Assembly: GCA_963802205.1 (NCBI GenBank)
Contig: CAWDHW010000016.1
Coordinates: 1 to 64,000 of the forward strand
DNA from: DYRB01 sp963802205
GTDB taxonomy: Bacteria; Pseudomonadota; Gammaproteobacteria; Chromatiales; Chromatiaceae
DNA: 64,000 nucleotides
Direction: 5' to 3'
Below, one piece after another: positions 10,748 through 20,474 of the stretch. The notes under the pieces were generated by a model. That model ran no database searches. It saw only the letters and a program-made list of their open reading frames with translations, and was not told where the DNA came from. Numbering within the stretch: the first letter of the stretch is position 1; each line of letters opens with the position of its first letter. A program made the position numbers and the translations under genes.

Positions 10748-12524
10748 TTAGGTCTGTTCCTCGCTGGCGGCCTCGGTCTTGGAGTCTGCCGCCGCGGTCG
10801 GGGTGGGCGGCGAGTGGCTGGGTCGTCCGCTCGGCCTCGTCCGGCGACAGGCCGGCGGCGCGGCGGCGTGCCTCGGCGGCGGCGACCTGCCGCTGTTGGG
10901 CCGGGCCTAGGTCGTCAGTGTTCTTCGGCGTCACCCCCTGCTCGGCCAGGGCCACCTTCTTGGCCGCGGCCCGCTGCCTTGGCGGCCTCGATGGCTGCCC
11001 TCTTGGGGTCCGAGTCGCCCTCCGCCCTGAGCAGCAGGGGCGGGCTTCTCCTTCACTGCCTCCTTCTTGGCGCGCAGCTTCGCCTGGCGCTCGCGCTCCA
11101 GGCGCTCCTGGCGCTCCAGCTTGGCCGTGTGGCGCGCCTTGGCGTGGTCGGCCTTCTTCTTTTCCTGCTCCGGGCCCAGCTTTCCGTCTTCGCATAGCGG
11201 TAGTACTGCACCAACGGAATGTGGGAGGGGCAGACATGGGCGCAGCAGCCGCACTCGATGCAGTCGAAGAGGTTGTAGTCCTGGACACGGTCGAGGTCCT
11301 TGGCGCGGGCATACCAGTAGAGCTGCTGAGGCAGCAGACTGGCCGGGCAGGCATCGGCACAGCGCCCGCAGCGGATGCAGGGCAGTGCGGGACCCGGGTC
11401 CGGGGACTCGGCGGGGGTCAGGGCCAGCAGGCAGTTGGCGGCCTTGGTGATCGGGATGGCCTGGTCGATCGTCGAAGCCCATCATGGGCCCGCCGCAGAC
11501 CAACTTGCGCAGGTCGCGCGTGAGGCCGCCGCACTGGGCGATCAGGTCCGCCGCCGGGGTACCCACCCGTACGTTGAGGTTGCTCGGCCTGGTAACGCCA
11601 CGCCCGGTGACGGTGACATAGCGCTCGATCAGGGGCTTGCCCAGGAGGACCGCATCGGCGACCGCCGCGGTGGTCCCGACGTTCTGGCAGACAATGCCGA
11701 TCTGGGCCGGGATCCCGTGGCTCGGGACTTCGCGCCCGGTGAGGACCTTGATGAGTTGCTTCTCCCCGCCGCTGGGGTAGAGGGTCGGGATCACGACGAT
11801 CTCGACGCGGTCCTTGATGTCGCTCTCGGCTCGGGCCAGGCGCATGGACTCGATGGCCTGGGGCTTGTTGTCCTCGATCCCGATCAGGCACTGCTTGGCC
11901 CCGAGCAGGTGCAGCAGGATGCGGATGCCCTGGAGTATGTCGCCGGATCGCTCGCGCATCAGGAGGTCGTCGCAGGTGATGTAGGGCTCGCACTCGGCGG
12001 CGTTGATGATCAGGGTATGGATGGGGTGGTCCTTGCCGGGGTTGACCTTGACGCTGGTCGGAAAGGAGGCCCCACCGAGCCCGACGACGCCGCAGGCGCG
12101 GATGCGCTCGCGCAGCACGGCCGGGTCCAGGTACTCGTAGTCCGTGAGGGGCTCGGGCAGATCGGCCCAGGATTCTTCTCCGTCGGTCTCGATGACGACG
12201 CAGGGTGCGGACAGCCCCGAGGGATGAGGTACCGGGCGGTCCTCGATGGCGACCACGGTCCCGGAGGCTGGAGGCGTGGACCGGGGCGCAGACATAGCCC
12301 TTGGGCTCGGCGATCACCTGACCCTTGAGCACCCGGTCGCCGACCTTGACGATGGCGCTGGCCGGGGCGCCGATATGCTGTTGCAGCGGCAGGATCAGGA
12401 CCTTGGGGCAGGCCGTGGCCTCGACGGGGCCCTGGTTGGACAGGGCCTTCTCGTCGGGGACATGGATGCCGCCATGAAACTGCCAAAGCCGGCGCTGCTG
12501 GAATATGGGATGAGTGGCTTGCAC
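10748..12524 (-). pseudogene. rnfC: Electron transport complex subunit RnfC (several frameshifts)
   Basis: RnfC is the NADH/flavin and [4Fe-4S] subunit of Rnf. I place the start at the GTG at 12524, leading into HPIFQQRRLWQFHGGIHVPD, with an AAGG-type ribosome site. The central part (about 12270-11480) is intact, with GLGGASFPTSVKV, IINAAECEPYITCDDLLMRE and SGGEKQLIKVLTGREVPSHG. Two [4Fe-4S] motifs, CIRCGRCADACPASLLPQQL and CIECGCCAHVCPSHIPLVQ, are in another frame. A charged Lys/Glu/Ala tail follows (EKKKADHAKARHTAKLERQE), ending SEEQT with the stop at 10748-10750. About four indels lie near 12285, 11470, 11200 and 11040. Confidence 0.87.
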
Positions 12525-12598
12525 CTTGTCTGGACCTTCTGATGTCGCGCTGGGGGCGGCGGCAATGGGCGGAGGTTGGCCGGCGGTTGGGCCGGGCG

Positions 12599-13168
12599 CT
12601 AGGCCGCCTGGACCGGCTCGAAGGCGGCGGCCGCGGCCGATTGGTTGGCAGGAAAGGGCCACTTCCAGGTCCGCACTGTGGTCGCAATAGGCATCATGTG
12701 GATGCACTCCACCGGACATGGCTTGAGGCAGAGTTCGCACCCGGTGCACTCGCTGGCGATGATCGCGTGCATCTGCTTGGCGGCACCCATGATGGCGTCC
12801 ACCGGGCAGGACTGCAGGCACAGGGTGCAGCCGATGCACTCACGGTCGTCGATCACGGCCACGCACTTGGGCTTGTCCGCGCCCGCCACCGGGTCCCCGG
12901 GGTCGCGTCCGAGCAGGTCCGCCAGGGTCAGGACCACGGTTTCGCCGCCGGGGACGCACTTGTTGATGGCTTCGTCGTCCTTGACGACCGCCTCGGCGTA
13001 GGGGCGACAGCCCGGGTAGCCGCACTGGGCGCACTGGGTCTGGGGCAGCAGGGCCTCGACCTGATCGATGATCGGGTCGCCATCGACGTGAAAACGTATG
13101 GCGGAGTAGCCGAGGAGCGAGCCCATCACGGCGGCGAGGGCGGCGATGGCGAGGATGGCGGTGAACAT
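12599..13168 (-). CDS. rnfB: Electron transport complex subunit RnfB (ferredoxin-like)
   Basis: RnfB is the iron-sulfur subunit thought to accept or donate electrons to ferredoxin. The 189-residue protein has an N-terminal membrane anchor (FTAILAIAALAAVMGSLLGY). It has the four-Cys cluster motif CAQCGYPGCRPYAEA near residues 46-60, and two ferredoxin [4Fe-4S] motifs, CIGCTLCLQSCPVDAIMGA and CTGCELCLKPCPVECIHMM. All expected cysteines are present and the frame is intact. It starts 13 bases after rnfA ends; 74 bases separate it from rnfC. Confidence 0.96.
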   Translation of the reverse strand: MFTAILAIAALAAVMGSLLGYSAIRFHVDGDPIIDQVEALLPQTQCAQCGYPGCRPYAEAVVKDDEAINKCVPGGETVVLTLADLLGRDPGDPVAGADKPKCVAVIDDRECIGCTLCLQSCPVDAIMGAAKQMHAIIASECTGCELCLKPCPVECIHMMPIATTVRTWKWPFPANQSAAAAAFEPVQAA

Positions 13169-13181
13169 CTGGCGCGTCCTT

Positions 13182-13763
13182 CTAGTGGGCGACGAGTCCG
13201 GCGAAGCCCATGAAGGCGAGCGACATGAGCCCGGCAGTGATCAGCGCGATGGCGCTGCCCTGGAAGGGCTCCGGGACATCGGATACGGTCACCCGCTCGC
13301 GCACGCCGGCGAACAGGATCAGGACCAGGGAGAACCCGATCCCGGCCCCGAAGCCGTAGACCATGGACTCCGTCAGCGTGCGGTGCTCCTGGAGGTTGAG
13401 CAGGGCCACCCCGAGCACGGCGCAGTTGGTCGTGATGAGCGGGAGGAAGATGCCGAGCAATTGATAGAGGACCGGGCTGGTCTTGTGCATCACCGTCTCG
13501 GTGAACTGCACCACTGAGGCAATGACCAGGATGAAGGCGATGGTGCTCAGGTAGACGATGTCCAGCGGCTGAAGGATGTACTCGTTCACCAGCCAGGCGC
13601 AGGCTGAGGACAGGGTGATGACGAAGGTGGTGGCCAGGCCCATGCCGAAGGCGGTCTCGAACTTCTTGGACACCCCCATGAAGGGGCAGATGCCGAGGAA
13701 CTTGACCAACACGAAATTGTTGACCAGCACGGTGCCGACCAGGATGAGGGCGTACTCTGTCAT
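13182..13763 (-). CDS. rnfA: Electron transport complex subunit RnfA
   Basis: RnfA is an integral inner-membrane subunit of the Rnf complex and the first gene of the rnfABCDGE operon. At 193 residues it matches E. coli RsxA. Family hallmarks include VNNFVLVKFLGICPFMGVSK with the Cys that in Rnf/Nqr ligates a membrane-embedded iron-sulfur centre, VQFTETVMHKTSPVLYQLLG and GIFLPLITTNCAVLGVALL with the second such Cys. The frame is intact. In nitrogen-fixing phototrophs Rnf supplies low-potential electrons to nitrogenase; elsewhere it reduces SoxR. The NifX-like gene in the window fits the first use but does not prove it. Confidence 0.97.
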   Translation of the reverse strand: MTEYALILVGTVLVNNFVLVKFLGICPFMGVSKKFETAFGMGLATTFVITLSSACAWLVNEYILQPLDIVYLSTIAFILVIASVVQFTETVMHKTSPVLYQLLGIFLPLITTNCAVLGVALLNLQEHRTLTESMVYGFGAGIGFSLVLILFAGVRERVTVSDVPEPFQGSAIALITAGLMSLAFMGFAGLVAH

Positions 13764-14179
13764 TGGGGTGCCTGGGTCCGATGGGATGGCCTGTCCCGCG
13801 GGGGCGGAACTAAGCCCGCAAGTCTAAGTGTCTGTCCGGTCTTGGACAACCTGAGCGATTCCAGGGGCGTCGGCGAACTTACGCTGCGCCGCAGCAAATC
13901 TTAACAAAAGTCACCTGGCTCGCGGTTGACAAATATCAGTTGCGAGCGGGGTTGGGTCCTTGGGGAAACCAGGTCAGTGCGATCGGGACGACCCCTGCCG
14001 GCATTAGGGTCCACGCTGGGAGGTGGGTCTTGGGTCCAGGTTCGCGGATGCGCCAGGCCAGCACGCTGACCCGCTTCACCGGGATCATGTAGGCCACCTG
14101 CACCCGTTGCGGGGTGAGGAAGGACAGGAAAGGTAGCAGCGTTTTTTTCATGCCGCGGTGCCGGCCTCGGGTCGCCGAG
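13764..14179 (-). other. Intergenic region upstream of rnfA, with a weak small ORF
   Basis: This 416-base gap separates dusA from rnfA and should hold the rnf operon promoter. An A/T-rich patch at about 13895-13945 is the likeliest site, but I found no well-spaced -35/-10 pair. A 71-codon minus-strand frame lies at 13936-14151 (MKKTLLPFLSFLTPQRVQVA). It starts with a Lys-Lys-hydrophobic stretch like a short signal sequence and follows dusA by 28 bases. It lacks a clear ribosome site or recognisable homology, so I do not call it a gene. Confidence 0.35.
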
Positions 14180-15151
14180 TCACCCCGTCCTGGCCGCGGC
14201 CGTGCGCAGGACCTCGATCCCGGCCCCTGGTCTGTGGGCGTTTTCGCTCAGGTGTCGGCGCCAGGCACGCGCCCCCGGCTGGCCCTGGAAGAGACCAAGG
14301 ATGTGGCGGGTCATGGCGTTGAGTGGGACCCCGATGCCAAGGTTTCGCTCGACATAGGCAAGGTAGGCCTCCAGCACACCGCGGGCTGTGGGGGGCGGGT
14401 CCGTGTCACCGAAGATGACCCGGTCAGCCTCCGCCAGGACCCAGGGGTTCTGGTAGGCCTCGCGCCCGATCATGACCCCGTCGAGGTGTGCGAGGAGGTC
14501 GCTGGCCTGGGCTAGGGTGGTGACGCCGCCGTTGAGGCTGATGGACAGCTCCGGGAAGTCGCCCTTGAGACGCGCCACCACGTCGTAGCGCAAGGGCGGT
14601 ATGTCGCGGTTCTCCCTGGGGCTCAGTCCCTGGAGCCAGGCCTTGCGGGCGTGGACGATGAGGGCGTCGCAGCCTACCGCGGCGATTTTGGCGACGAACT
14701 CGGCCAGTTCCTCGTAGCTGTCGTGGTGGTCGATGCCGATTCGGGTCTTGACCGTGACGGGAATGGCGACGCTGCCCTTCATGGCCGCCACGCATTCGGT
14801 CACCAGCTCGGGTTCGGCCATGAGGCAGGCGCCGAAGCGCCCATGCTGGACCCGGTCCGACGGGCAGCCGACATTGAGATTGATCTCGTCATAGCCCCAG
14901 TCCGCACCCAAGCGGGCGCAGACCGCCAGATCGGCGGGATCGCTGCCCCCCAGTTGCAGGGCGACGGGGCGCTCCGCCGTGTCGAAACCCAGGTGGCGCT
15001 CGCGGTCGCCGTGGATCAGGGCCCCGGTGGTGACCATCTCCGTATAGAGCAAGGTGCGCCGGGTGATGAGCCGCAGGAAGTAGCGACAGTGGCGGTCGGT
15101 CCAGTCCAGCATGGGCGCGACGGATAGGCGCCGATCGAGTGGGGCCGTCAT
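14180..15151 (-). CDS. dusA: tRNA dihydrouridine(20/20a) synthase DusA
   Basis: DusA reduces uridines 20 and 20a in the tRNA D-loop using FMN and NADPH. From the ATG at 15151 the 323-residue protein begins MTAPLDRRLSVAPMLDWTDR. The diagnostic DusA block APMLDWTDRHCRYFLRLIT is present. So are LQLGGSDPADLA, NLNVGCPSDRVQHGRFGACL (with the catalytic Cys), VTVKTRIGID and LNGGVTTLAQA and DGVMIGREAYQNPW for phosphate binding. The frame is open upstream for nearly 200 codons, but that sequence overlaps the rne tail and is low complexity. It starts 22 bases after the inferred rne stop. Confidence 0.95.
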   Translation of the reverse strand: MTAPLDRRLSVAPMLDWTDRHCRYFLRLITRRTLLYTEMVTTGALIHGDRERHLGFDTAERPVALQLGGSDPADLAVCARLGADWGYDEINLNVGCPSDRVQHGRFGACLMAEPELVTECVAAMKGSVAIPVTVKTRIGIDHHDSYEELAEFVAKIAAVGCDALIVHARKAWLQGLSPRENRDIPPLRYDVVARLKGDFPELSISLNGGVTTLAQASDLLAHLDGVMIGREAYQNPWVLAEADRVIFGDTDPPPTARGVLEAYLAYVERNLGIGVPLNAMTRHILGLFQGQPGARAWRRHLSENAHRPGAGIEVLRTAAARTG

Positions 15152-15173
15152 GCCGAACCGGACATCAACGCGC

Positions 15174-18100
15174 TCAGGTGTTGTCTCCGTCCGGGCCCGG
15201 CGGCCTCGTGCGGGTGGCGGCGGGGGTCGCCTCGGCCCGCTCCTTCGGGGCTCCGGTGCCGGCCTCAGCACCTTTATCCTGACGCTGTCGCCTTGGTGGA
15301 CGGCCTTGACGCCGGGGGCCGGGGGCCGGGTCGCCGGTTTCGGCGTGTGGTACCTCGGCGACGGGCGCCGGGTCGCCGACGGGCTTGGACCCAGGTTCCC
15401 CAGCATCGGGCTCGACACCTGCGGCACGGGTACCGGGGCGTCGGCGGTTGCGCCCGCCGCGCCGGCGCCGGCGGGGCCGCCGCGCCTCATCAGCGGCGGC
15501 CTCAGTGTCTGCCTCAGCCTCGTCTGCGTCGTCGTCTGCGTCGTCGTCATCCGTCGCCTCAACGGCCTGCAGGCTTGGCGCAGGGGTTGAGTCCTGCACC
15601 AGCCTCGGTGCGGCGTCCTTCGTCGATTCCGCGACAGGGGTATCGGCAGGGGCGGTGCCGCGCGGGGACGCAGGTTCCGCCTCCAGAATACCGGTCTCCT
15701 GTGCCACCTCTGGCCCGGGCTCGATCGCCTGGACAGGAACATCGGCGGGGGCGGTCATCGCTGGCGTGGCTGGAATCGGTCCGGGTGCGACCTCCACCGC
15801 GTCCGTGGCTGGTGCGGCCGCATCGGTTGCGGTGGGGGTCTGGATTTCGTCGCGGAGTCCCCGTTCAACGGGCTGATCGGGCACCGTAACGGTCGCCTGG
15901 ACGGCGGTCCTGACCAGGGTCTCAGTATGGGGGGGCTCTGTCTCAGGCTGAGTCGCTGTCGGTTCGGCGACGACTGTGGGGTCGGCCGCGGCCAGGGTGG
16001 GCTGGGGTGGGGCGGCGGATGCCTCCGGTTGCTCGGAGGCATCCGCAGGAGCAGCTTGCGTCTCGACCTCATGGGCGCGCGCGCGCGGAAGCGCCGGGCG
16101 GCGTAGTCGCAACCGCGTGTTCCAGCTCCGGCTTGCCCCGGGGGGCGGTCTCGGCTTGGGCAGGCCCTTGGTCGATGGCCGGGCTGTCGTCCGCGACGGG
16201 CGGTTCGGCACCCGCTGGCGCCAGCGACGTCAGGGTTGCATCCGGCGCGGTGGCGAACGCCACCGACGTCATGGGCGCGGCGGCGTTCACTTCGGCGGTG
16301 GCGCTCGGAGCGGGCGCCAGGGCCGGGGCATCGCCTTCGCGGGTGTCGCTCGCCGGGCCCGATGCCTGCGTCAGGTTGGCGTCGGACTCCTGGCGGTCGC
16401 GGGCTGGGGGCCTCGATCCGACCGTCAGGCCCAGCCTCCGTGCCGAGTGTCTGGGTTGCTTCGGCGACGGGCTGCGCGGCGCGCGGCCGCGGGGCCTCCC
16501 GGCTGGCGGGCGGGGCCTGATCCGGGGCGCGGGCCTGGCCGGCCGGGGGCGAGCCAGGCAGGCGCGCCTCGTCGCTCTGGGTGAGGGCCTCCTGATCGCG
16601 GCGCGGCGCGCCCTCGCGTCCGCCCTCACGCCGACCACGGCCACCGCGGCGCCCACGGTCACGCTCCGCGTCTGCCCCTGCCCCTGACCTTGCGGTTGGG
16701 CCTGGCGCTGGCGGTCCTGGTCTGGCGCGCCGGTGCGTGGGGCACGATCATCGGCGCCACCCTGAACCTGACGACGCCCTGGTTCTGTCCCCTGGGCGGG
16801 GCGCTGGCCCTGCGCAGGGCCTTGTTGAGGGCGCGGGCCACGGTCCGGTTGCCGGCGCGGTTCTGTCTGGTGCCCGGCGTGACGTTGCTCGGCGCCCTGG
16901 CGTGGGCGCTCGCTGCCCTGGCGGGGCTGGAGTTGCGGGCTTCGTGCCGGCGCCGTTGGCTGGGTCTGGACCGCCGGTGTCGCGGCGGTCTGAGTGTCTG
17001 CCGCCTTGGGTGCGAACAGGGTGCTGAAGAGACGCTTGAGCAACCCAACCGTCTGGCCTTGGGGCTGGGCGGCAATGGGTGTCGGCACCTGTGCCGGGGC
17101 CTTGATCTGCGGTTCTTCTGGCTCCGGCCTCTGGGGGGCCGGGGCCAGTGGGGTGATCTGCTTGACCGCAGGTTCCTCCGGGCGCGGGGCATCGAGGGCG
17201 CGGATGCGCTCTGCCGCGGCCGTAGGGACCTCGGTTTCGTACTGGTAGCTCGGGCGCTCGTCGCCCTCGTCGGCGATGTCCTGGCCGCGAATGCGCTCGA
17301 TCTTGTAGTCCGGGGTATCGAGGTGTTCGTTGGGCAGGAGCAGGACCTCCACGTCCTGGCGCTGTTCGATGGCGACGATGTTGCGGCGCTTCTCGTTGAG
17401 CAGGAAGGTGGCGACCTTGACCGGGACCTGGACGACGATACGCGCCGTGCTGTCCTTCATCGCCTCTTCTTCGAGGATACGCAGGATGGACAAACCGAGG
17501 GATTCGACCCCGCGGATGGTCCCCTGCCCACGGCAGCGCGGGCACACCGTCTGGCTCGACTCGCCCAGGGACGGCCGCAGGCGCTGGCGGGACATCTCCA
17601 GCAGGCCGAAGCGGGAGATACGGGCGAGCTGGATGCGGGCGCGGTCGTGCTTCAAGGCATCGCGCAGTCGATTTTCGACCTCGCGCTGGTTGCGCGCTGG
17701 GGTCATGTCGATGAAGTCGATGACGAAGAGCCCACCCAAGTCGCGCAGGCGCAACTGGCGGGCGATCTCGTCGGCCGCCTCCAGGTTGGTGTTGAGCGCC
17801 GTCTCCTCGATGTCCGCGCCCTTGGTGGCGCGGGCCGAGTTGATGTCGATAGAGGTCAGGGCCTCGCCGATGTCGAAGACGATGGAGCCGCCGGAGGGGA
17901 GGTGCACCACCCGCTGGAAGGCCGACTCGATCTGGGCCTCGATCTGGTAGCGGGTGAAGAGCGGTACGTCGTCCTCGTAGAGGCGCAGTTTCTTCTGATT
18001 GCCGGGCATGACCTGGCGGATGAAGGCCTCGGCCTTCTCGTACATGCGCCGGTCGTCGATGACGATCTCGCCGATGTCCCCGCGCAGATAGTCGCGGATG

Positions 18101-18753
18101 GAGCGGATGATGACGTCGCTTTCCTGGTAGATCAGGAAGGGGCCCCGGCGATCCGCCGCCGAGGCCTCGATCGCCTGCCAGAGCTGAAGCAGGTAGTCGA
18201 GGTCCCACTGGAGTTCCTCGAGGTTCTTGCCGACGCCGGCCGTGCGCACGATCAACCCCATGTCCTCGGGGATCTGGAGCTGGCTCATGACGTCGCGCAG
18301 GTCGCTGCGCTCTGCCCCCTCGATGCGCCGTGAGACCCCGCCTGCACGCGGGTTATTGGGCATCAGGACCAGATAGCGCCCGGCCAGCGAGATGAAGGTG
18401 GTCAGCGCCGCGCCCTTGCTGCCGCGCTCCTCCTTCTCGATCTGAACCACGACCTCGCGGCGCTCCTTCAACACGTCCTTGATGTTGATGCGGCTGCCTG
18501 GGCTCGCGGAGTCGGGCTCGAAGTAGGCCCGTGAGATTTCCTTGAGGGGGAGGAAGCCGTGGCGGTCGGCCCCGTAGTCCACGAAGGCAGCCTCCAAGCT
18601 CGGCTCGACGCGGGTGATAATCCCCTTGTAAATATTGGCCTTTTTTTGTTCGCGGCCGGGGGATTCGATGTCCAGATTAAACAGTTGCTGGCCATCGACG
18701 ATGGCCACCCGCAACTCTTCCGGCTGAGTTGCGTTGATCAGCATGCGTTTCAT
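15174..18753 (-). CDS. rne: Ribonuclease E, with frameshifts in the C-terminal scaffold region
   Basis: RNase E is the endonuclease core of the degradosome and processes rRNA, tRNA and mRNA. From the ATG at 18753 the catalytic half is intact: MKRMLINATQPEELRVAIVD, the S1 domain (KGIITRVEPSLEAAFVDYG), DNase-I-like VFDIGEALTSIDINSARATK with the Mg-binding Asp, FVIDFIDMTPARNQ, and the Zn-link CPRCRGQGT. The C-terminal half is Pro/Ala/Gln-rich and disordered. It has Arg-rich RNA-binding stretches (RDRGRRGGRGRREGGREG near 16650; RRPRRRRRGGRNRRRP near 15470). Three frame changes, near 16680, 16400 and 16085, are needed; as sequenced, the frame stops at 16069. The final frame ends at 15174. The implied length is about 1,190 residues. 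Confidence 0.92.
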
Positions 18754-19436
18754 GTAGTTATTCTCGCACCGTGCGCGTGCCCCGCCGGCCCTGCCGGGGC
18801 GGGACATCAGGCCCGTGCCGCTCGCCTCCAGGGGGCGGCCAAGGTCGGTGGCTCCTTAATACCCAAGAGTTTTCAGTTTTAGGTTTTTCGTTTTTAGTGC
18901 CTGCATGTAAATCATGCGGTTAACTAAGAACTCGAAACAAAAAACTCACAACCTTCGGGGGGCGCCGGTCGGACGTCAGGCGCCGTCCCGGGTGGGATCG
19001 GCGCCGATGTCGAACTGGCCCCTTAAGTCCCCCGGACCCGCGTCGCGCCTTAACGCAGATCGCGGAGTCGCGGAGGAGCAAGCTCTTTTCGGTCCCACCC
19101 GGTTGCCAGGGCGGGCACGCGCGATTGATCGATGACCATAATCGCCTGTGGGCGATCATGGCCGCTTGTGCGCGCCCGCGAATCGATCGCGGGCGCGCAG
19201 ATTTCGTCGTCTGGGGGCGGGCGGCGGCGCCAAGCTGGCCGGTTTGTCCGCCGACTTTGGCCGCCGGTTTGACGGTGGCCTCCCAGTGTACAATCCGCCA
19301 CCGCGGCCTGACGCCCCATGTCACAGGCGATGGTTGTCGGTGGTGGGCGGCGCAGCCGCGGACGGCCCTGTTTACCAAGACCCCAGGAAAGCGTCAAATG
19401 GTAACAGTGTTCCCATTAGGCATCAATTGAGGCCCT
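18754..19436. promoter_or_regulatory. Divergent rne/rluC intergenic region with A/T-rich inverted repeat
   Basis: This 683-base gap must carry the rne promoter and leader (minus) and the rluC promoter (plus). Long rne leaders mediate autoregulation in enterobacteria; here that is only analogy. An A/T-rich imperfect inverted repeat spans 18867-18898 and 18921-18950, around a short hairpin (GCATG-TAAAT-CATGC, 18903-18917). For rluC, TACAAT at 19289-19294 is a plausible -10, but the best -35 candidate is poor. Two GC hairpins lie at 19141-19199. I see no credible protein-coding gene. Confidence 0.5.
19141..19199. repeat. Pair of inverted repeats, one with 13-bp perfect arms
   Basis: The first hairpin has arms ATCGCC/GGCGAT at 19141-19156. 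The second has perfect 13-base arms at 19169-19181 and 19187-19199 around a 5-base loop. No T-run follows on either strand, so a simple intrinsic terminator is unlikely. It could be a structured element in the rne leader or a dispersed palindromic repeat. Confidence 0.6.
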
Positions 19437-20474
19437 GTGCCTAAACCAGTCTCCCAGGAAGTGCCCTTGTCCGAGTCCCTCCCCAACCTGGCCTCAACCG
19501 CGCCCCCTGATACTTCCCCCGGTCCGACGGCCGTCGAATTCCTGCGCGTGGACGCTGAGTCCAACGGCCAGCGCATAGACAATTTTCTCCTGGCGCGGCT
19601 CAAGGGGGTGCCCCGCAGTCACCTCTACCGGGTCCTGCGCCGCGGCGAGGTGCGTGTCAACAAGGGCCGGGTCAAAGCGAGCCATCGCCTCCAGGCCGGC
19701 GATCTGGTGCGTATCCCCCCGATCCGCCAGAGCGAACCAACAGCGCCTGGTCTCGCCCCGGAGGCGACCCGGCGCCGGCTATTGGACGCGGTCCTGTACG
19801 AGGATGATCGCCTGTTGGTCCTCGACAAGCCGGCGGGGCTTGCCGTCCACGGCGGCAGCGGCCTGTCATTCGGGCTCATCGAGACGCTGCGCCAGGATCG
19901 CCCGGACACTCCGCTGGAACTGGTTCACCGCCTCGACCGCGACACCTCAGGTTGCCTGATCCTGGCCAAGCGCCGCAGTACCCTGCGCGATCTCCATGCC
20001 GCACTTCGCGAGAGCGCCATGGACAAGCGCTATCTGGCCCTGCTCGCAGGGACCCTGCCCGAGGCCAGGATGCTGGTGGACGCCCCCCTGCTGAAGAACA
20101 CCCTGAAGAGCGGCGAGCGGATGGTGCGGGTCGATCCGGTCGCGGGCAAGCCGGCGCGTACCGTGTTTCGGCGTCTGCGCCAGTTCGGCGACCTCACCCT
20201 GGTGGAGGCGCGGCTGCTCACCGGGCGCACCCACCAGATCCGGGTCCACGCCGCACACCTGGGGGCCCCTGTGGCGGGCGACGACAAGTACGGTAATGCG
20301 GAGGCCAATCGGCGGCTCCGCGACCTGGGGCTCAAGCGCTTGTTTCTGCACGCCGCGACCCTGACTTTCCAGGCCGACTACATGTCGGCACCCCTGCGGG
20401 TCGAGGCCCCGCTGCCGGCGGCACTGGAGGCCGTGCTCAAGGCCCTGGAGTTGGAATCATGCCCTTCAAACTGA
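19437..20474 (+). CDS. rluC: 23S rRNA pseudouridine(955/2504/2580) synthase RluC
   Basis: RluC converts three uridines of 23S rRNA to pseudouridine. The 345-residue protein has a variable N-terminus of about 35 residues and an S4 RNA-binding domain (GQRIDNFLLARLKGVPRSHL and RVLRRGEVRVNKGRVKASHR). The catalytic domain carries Asp in HRLDRDTSGCLILAK, then TGRTHQIRVHAAHLGAPVAG. I take the GTG at 19437 as start, 6 bases after TTGAGG; a TTG at 19466 is an alternative. It is divergent from rne, as in many gammaproteobacteria, and overlaps the next gene by 16 bases. Confidence 0.95.
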   Translation: MPKPVSQEVPLSESLPNLASTAPPDTSPGPTAVEFLRVDAESNGQRIDNFLLARLKGVPRSHLYRVLRRGEVRVNKGRVKASHRLQAGDLVRIPPIRQSEPTAPGLAPEATRRRLLDAVLYEDDRLLVLDKPAGLAVHGGSGLSFGLIETLRQDRPDTPLELVHRLDRDTSGCLILAKRRSTLRDLHAALRESAMDKRYLALLAGTLPEARMLVDAPLLKNTLKSGERMVRVDPVAGKPARTVFRRLRQFGDLTLVEARLLTGRTHQIRVHAAHLGAPVAGDDKYGNAEANRRLRDLGLKRLFLHAATLTFQADYMSAPLRVEAPLPAALEAVLKALELESCPSN

